NCBI GenBank assembly: GCA_029060725.1
Contig: JAIDTL010000164.1
Location: 1-39,914, forward strand
DNA from: Muribaculaceae bacterium
GTDB lineage: Bacteria; Bacteroidota; Bacteroidia; Bacteroidales; Muribaculaceae
DNA: 39,914 bases
Reading direction: 5' to 3'
Below, in pieces: positions 35,780 through 39,914 of the stretch. Positions within the stretch are counted from its first letter, which is position 1. Every line of letters begins with the position of its first letter. The translations under genes and the position numbers were made by a program. The notes under the pieces are model-generated. The model was not told where the DNA came from. It saw only the letters and a program-made list of their open reading frames with translations, and searched no databases.

Positions 35780-37549
35780 ATGAGGGAACTTGAACTTCTT
35801 GCACCATCCGGAAATCCTGACATAGCTATGGAGGCAATTCTCCATGGCGCAGATGCTATTTATATGGGTGCGTCAAGCCATGGCGCACGAAGAAATGCTG
35901 CCAATTCCATTGATGATATCAAGCGAGTGGTGGATTTCGCTCATATTTACAGAGCCCGCGTTTACGTGACAGTCAACACTATTGTATATGATAAGGAAAT
36001 CCGAATCGTTGAGAAGCTTATAGCCGAACTATATAATGCCGGTGTAGATGCTATAATAGTTCAAGATATGGGTATCTTGCGCATGGAGATCCCTCCTATC
36101 CAACTTCATGCAAGCACTCAATGTGATATCCGAACTCCTGAGAAAGCGCGTTTTCTTCAAGAAGTTGGGTTCAGCCAGTTGGTGCTTCCTCGGGAGCTAA
36201 CATTGGAAGAAATCAAGAAAATGCATAAGGCTGTCACTGTTCCCTTGGAATCTTTCATCCATGGCGCACTATGTGTAAGCTATTCAGGACGATGCCATGC
36301 AAGCTATGCATCATGTGGAAGAAGTGCCAACAGAGGAGAATGCGCTCAAATATGCCGTTTACCTTTTACGCTATCTGACGCGAAGGGCTATATAATAGCC
36401 AAAGACAAGCATTTGCTTTCACTCAAAGACCTTAATAGCATTGATATTCTTCCCAAATTGATAGATGCCGGAGTTTCAAGTTTTAAGATTGAAGGGCGAC
36501 TTAAAGAAGCAGCTTACGTAAAGAATACAGTAGCCTCTTATCGAAAAGCCTTGGACAATATCATTGCAGAAAATCCGGAAAAATTCAAACGTAGCAGTTA
36601 CGGAATTTCTGATATATCGTTTACTCCGGAATTAGAGAAATCATTCAACCGCGGTTTCTCTCATTATTTTATCTTATCAAGGCGTCCGAATGACCTCACT
36701 TCTCCTAATACTCCTAAATCTATGGGAGAAATAATCAAAGACCCTTCTGATTTGAATAATGGCGACGGGATAAGTTTCTTCGATGCACAAGGTCGCTACA
36801 CCGGCGCTATGGTCAATGGTGTGCAAGGAAAACGAATCATCACTTCAAAACCCGTCAACATTCCAAAGGGCGCACAAATACATCGCACTTACGACCGGGT
36901 ATGGGACAAAGAGATGCAACGCAATACAGCCATAAGAAAAATTGGAGTTTCCTTTACATTAGACGATACCGGACTGACGGCTCAAGATGAAAGGGGATGT
37001 ATCGTCAGGCTTCCTCTTGACAACAATAAGAAAGATGAAGCCCGAAAAACACCTGACTACTCTCCTATTTTCTCGAAACTTGGCAATACACCTTACAGTC
37101 TACAAAAATTCCAATCATCCCTTGACCAGTCTGTATTTATACCAGCAGCATATCTGACAGATCTTCGTCGTCGTGCCGTGGAGGCCCTTGACAACGCTAA
37201 TCTTATTACTTACCCTTATAATTACCGACGCAAAGAAAATAAGGCGGCTCAATATATGACGACCAGTCTTGATTACCGAGACAATGTCGCCAATTCTCTA
37301 TCAGAGAAATTCTACCGCGAGCATGGAGTAGAAAAGATTGAACTTGCCCTTGAGGCTTCTAAACCCACTAATTCAAAGAAACCTAAGAGGCTTATGACCA
37401 CACGCCATTGTATCTTGCGAGAACTTGGCATGTGTAAAAAAGGAAAAGGACTCGGAAGATATTCCGAACCCCTTTCCCTAAAATCCGGTAAGGATAATTT
37501 CACACTCGAATTTAATTGCCGAGACTGCGAGATGCATCTGCTTGGGTGA
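35780..37549 (+). CDS. U32 family protein (peptidase U32/RlhA-TrhP type)
   Basis: A 589-residue protein with the U32 TIM-barrel start (ELLAPSGNPDIAMEAILHGA). The U32 signature around residues 155-195 is ESFIHGALCVSYSGRCHASY, then GRSANRGECAQICR with several cysteines. FKIEGRLKEAAYV follows. E. coli relatives RlhA and TrhP hydroxylate cytidine in 23S rRNA and uridine in tRNA; older annotations call them collagenase-like peptidases. The length and C-terminal extension make it closer to RlhA than to TrhP, but the substrate cannot be decided. The last 38 bases overlap the convergent lipoprotein gene. Confidence 0.85.
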   Translation: MRELELLAPSGNPDIAMEAILHGADAIYMGASSHGARRNAANSIDDIKRVVDFAHIYRARVYVTVNTIVYDKEIRIVEKLIAELYNAGVDAIIVQDMGILRMEIPPIQLHASTQCDIRTPEKARFLQEVGFSQLVLPRELTLEEIKKMHKAVTVPLESFIHGALCVSYSGRCHASYASCGRSANRGECAQICRLPFTLSDAKGYIIAKDKHLLSLKDLNSIDILPKLIDAGVSSFKIEGRLKEAAYVKNTVASYRKALDNIIAENPEKFKRSSYGISDISFTPELEKSFNRGFSHYFILSRRPNDLTSPNTPKSMGEIIKDPSDLNNGDGISFFDAQGRYTGAMVNGVQGKRIITSKPVNIPKGAQIHRTYDRVWDKEMQRNTAIRKIGVSFTLDDTGLTAQDERGCIVRLPLDNNKKDEARKTPDYSPIFSKLGNTPYSLQKFQSSLDQSVFIPAAYLTDLRRRAVEALDNANLITYPYNYRRKENKAAQYMTTSLDYRDNVANSLSEKFYREHGVEKIELALEASKPTNSKKPKRLMTTRHCILRELGMCKKGKGLGRYSEPLSLKSGKDNFTLEFNCRDCEMHLLG

Positions 37550-37976
37550 CTTTATCACCGGCTTGGCTTATCTCTGAATTTGCCTCTTGCATGACAATGC
37601 TATCTTCATTTAGCAATGAGTCGCACTCTACAAATGGATGCAAGATGTCATGAATTTTCTCCTTCTTGACTTTAACGATTTCTTCCAACAAGTTTTGAAT
37701 GGTATCATTTTGTCCTTCAGTCAGGAGCAAATCAGTATCGGGAGGATAACTGAAGCTAATCTTTTCAAGTTTATCCTCAAACTCATTGTAAACCTCAGCC
37801 CAAGTGGCACTATCCGGGGCTTCCGATAGTTTTTCGGTGTATTCCTTTGTCAGTTTGCATATACGGGCAAACATCTTGTCGGCATCACTTCGATCTTTTT
37901 CTTTACTCTCAGATTTACATCCTGCAAGAACAGTGCCCAATATCGCTAACACCGTAAATAAGAATTTCTTTTTCAT
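37512..37976 (-). CDS. Small lipoprotein, unknown function
   Basis: A 154-residue protein with a lipoprotein signal: KKKFLFTVLAILGTVLAGC, lipobox LAGC with the cysteine at residue 19. The mature part is charged and mostly helical, without a recognised domain. The +2 to +6 residues KSESK are followed by acidic residues. It begins inside the uvrA stop (ATGA, 4-base overlap), so it is translated from the same transcript. Its 3' end overlaps the convergent U32 gene by 38 bases. Confidence 0.82.
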   Translation of the reverse strand: MKKKFLFTVLAILGTVLAGCKSESKEKDRSDADKMFARICKLTKEYTEKLSEAPDSATWAEVYNEFEDKLEKISFSYPPDTDLLLTEGQNDTIQNLLEEIVKVKKEKIHDILHPFVECDSLLNEDSIVMQEANSEISQAGDKVTQADASRSLGN

Positions 37977-39914
37977 TTCTTTTCAAGTTTTGCCTGAAGA
38001 TATTTTCCAGTATAAGATTGTTGACAAGCGGCTACATCTTCCGGAGTGCCGGCAATCACAAGATTACCACCGGCATCCCCACCTTCCGGACCTATGTCAA
38101 TCACCCAGTCTGCACTCTTTATCACATCCATATTGTGCTCGATGATCACGACAGTATGTCCGGCTTCTATCAGACGATTGAGCGATTTAAGCAACGTAGA
38201 GATGTCATGGAAATGAAGACCAGTTGTGGGCTCATCGAAGATAAACATAGTCCTTGGTTGCTTTTCCTGAGAAATGAAATAAGCAAGTTTCACTCGCTGA
38301 CTCTCACCTCCGGAAAGTGACGAACTGCTTTGTCCCAGTTTCACATATCCAAGACCCACTTCCTGCAAAGGCTTTAGTTTCTTGATTATCTTCTTCACCT
38401 GGGCATTCTTTGCATCTTCTTCGAGGAAAGAAATGCACTCATCGACAGTCATTTCAAGGAAATCATAAATATTTTTACCCCGATATTCCACATCAAGGAC
38501 ATCCTGCTTGAAGCGTTTTCCGTGACATTCTTCACACTCTACAGTAATGTCTGCCATGAATTGCATAGGAATGGTGATAGTGCCTTCACCTTTGCATTCC
38601 TCGCAACGTCCGCCTTCCGCATTAAAGGAAAAGAACCCCGGAGTAAATCCCATTTGCTTTGACAATGGTTGATCAGAAAATAGTTTTCTAATCTCATCGA
38701 AAGCCTTTAGATATGTAGCAGGGTTAGACCTGGAGGATGTCCCGATCGGATTTTGGTCGACAAATTCGATAGCTCCCACATCTTTTATGTCTCCTCCAAT
38801 TTTCTTGTGCGCACCGGGAGTATCGCAAGGATCGCCAAGAAGTCTGACCATAGCTTTATAGAGTATTTCCCTTACCAATGTAGACTTTCCACTTCCACTG
38901 ACTCCGGTCACAACTGTCATTACGCCAAGCGGAAACTTAACGTCGATACCTTTAAGATTATTTTCCCTCGCTCCTATCACTTCAACATACTTTTTCCAAG
39001 GGCGGCGTAGCTTAGGGACAGGAATGGATCGCTTACCTTTCAGATAGTCAAGAGTGTAAGAATCTCCTGTATGCTCTTTATTCAGAGCTTCCTTGAGATT
39101 TCCTTGATAGACAATATTTCCACCATTAAGGCCGGCATCCTTTCCAATGTCGATAATTTCATCGGCAGCAAGCATGATATCTTCATCATGCTCTACCACT
39201 ACAACCGTATTACCAATCTTCTGAAGGTCTCTCAATACTCCGACGAGTTTCTCCGTATCGCGGGAATGAAGACCGATAGATGGTTCATCCAAAATGTAGA
39301 GGGAACCGACAAGAGAACTGCCGAGTGAAGTAGCAAGATTAATACGTTGGCTCTCCCCTCCCGACAAGGAGGATGAAAGACGGTCAAGGGTAAGATAACC
39401 AAGACCTACCTTGTTAAGGAAGTCAAGACGACTACGAATCTCAATCAGAAGACGTTTTGCAATGGCGAAGTCTGTTTCATCCAACCTCAAATCATCAAAG
39501 AAAACTTGAAGGTCGGAGATTGGCATCCGTACAAGTTCCGTTATACTTTTACCTCCTACTTTTACATACTCGGCATCTTTACGAAGACGAGTGCCATGAC
39601 ACTCCGGACAAGTTGTCTTGCCACGGTAGCGGGCTTTCATCACTCGATATTGTATCTTGTATTGGTTTTCATCCACCCAACGGAAGAAACCGTCGATACC
39701 TTCCCATTTTCCTTTGCCATGCCATAGAATATCCTTTTCTTCCTGAGTAAGATCCATATAGGGTTTATGGATAGGGAAGTCCAAAGATGGAGCTAACTTG
39801 ACAAGCCAGTTTTTCCACTCGCTCATTTTTTCTCCACGGAAACACATTACGGCATCTTGATAGACTGACAAAGGCTTATCCGGGACCACCAGATCTTCAC
39901 TAATGCCACCCCCC
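37973..39914 (-). CDS. uvrA: UvrABC excinuclease subunit A (partial)
   Basis: DNA damage recognition ATPase of nucleotide excision repair. The frame stays open to the window edge, so the 5' part (roughly 300 residues of about 945) is missing; the GTG at 39889 is internal. Seen here are a zinc-binding CPECHGTRLRKDA and two ABC signatures (LSSSLSGGESQRINLA and LSGGESQRVKLA). Also visible are the second Walker A (GVSGSGKSTLV), the CEECKGEG/CEECHGKRF zinc module and Walker B segments (LYILDEPSIGLH, FIFDEPTTGLH). It is cotranscribed with the lipoprotein gene. Confidence 0.96.
   Translation of the reverse strand, partial: GGGISEDLVVPDKPLSVYQDAVMCFRGEKMSEWKNWLVKLAPSLDFPIHKPYMDLTQEEKDILWHGKGKWEGIDGFFRWVDENQYKIQYRVMKARYRGKTTCPECHGTRLRKDAEYVKVGGKSITELVRMPISDLQVFFDDLRLDETDFAIAKRLLIEIRSRLDFLNKVGLGYLTLDRLSSSLSGGESQRINLATSLGSSLVGSLYILDEPSIGLHSRDTEKLVGVLRDLQKIGNTVVVVEHDEDIMLAADEIIDIGKDAGLNGGNIVYQGNLKEALNKEHTGDSYTLDYLKGKRSIPVPKLRRPWKKYVEVIGARENNLKGIDVKFPLGVMTVVTGVSGSGKSTLVREILYKAMVRLLGDPCDTPGAHKKIGGDIKDVGAIEFVDQNPIGTSSRSNPATYLKAFDEIRKLFSDQPLSKQMGFTPGFFSFNAEGGRCEECKGEGTITIPMQFMADITVECEECHGKRFKQDVLDVEYRGKNIYDFLEMTVDECISFLEEDAKNAQVKKIIKKLKPLQEVGLGYVKLGQSSSSLSGGESQRVKLAYFISQEKQPRTMFIFDEPTTGLHFHDISTLLKSLNRLIEAGHTVVIIEHNMDVIKSADWVIDIGPEGGDAGGNLVIAGTPEDVAACQQSYTGKYLQAKLEKK

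Overview
The window comes from a Bacteroidales genome. Its type is close to Muribaculaceae or Bacteroides, but the sequence alone does not fix the genus. The evidence is the repeated Bacteroidetes promoter pattern (TTTG or TTG, 19-20 bases, then TAnnTTTG), a tmRNA tag of the Bacteroidetes form GENNNYALAA, the long (about 660 residue) urocanate hydratase, and products such as glutaminyl-tRNA synthetase, ECF sigma factors and a DUF4369/TlpA lipid-free exported thioredoxin.

The left 20 kb (1-20300) is ordinary core genome. It holds tmRNA (64-463, minus), glnS, an ECF sigma factor, a DEAD-box helicase, lon, a second ECF sigma factor, a thioredoxin-fold protein without the redox cysteines, a tiny ORF between two terminators, the operon hutU-hutI-hutH-rlmD (minus), a TlpA-like oxidoreductase, and alaS-hemW (minus, one-base overlap). 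The right end is also core: smpB (the protein partner of the tmRNA at the left end), a U32 family protein, a small lipoprotein, and uvrA running off the window.

Between alaS and smpB (about 20.3-35.3 kb) lies an accessory island. It contains (i) a GNAT-type toxin with a short upstream partner, flanked by 47-bp near-perfect direct repeats; (ii) a three-gene minus-strand operon: a PLD-nuclease/SF2-helicase fusion, an Eco57I-type DNA methyltransferase, and a coiled-coil protein with one C-terminal membrane helix; (iii) a 195-nt rod-shaped RNA with its own promoter and terminator directly upstream of that operon, which looks like a 6S RNA; (iv) a chimeric ORF joining the start of a WYL-type regulator to the tail of a type I methylase HsdM, overlapping a DUF1016/PDDEXK nuclease gene; (v) a zeta-toxin pair; (vi) a five-helix membrane protein at the edge.

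The most unusual feature is a set of three repeat modules (about 30146-30559, 32425-32880 and 33804-34276), all in the same orientation. Each has a conserved header with TTAACGA repeats, followed by 4 to 9 tandem units of about 43 bp. Every unit carries a short hairpin with a GGA loop whose stem changes on both sides together (GCATGC/GCATGC versus GCACTC/GAGTGC). The modules alternate with the nuclease cassette and the toxin cassette, as if each cassette were bounded by them. This arrangement is the best candidate here for an undescribed system.
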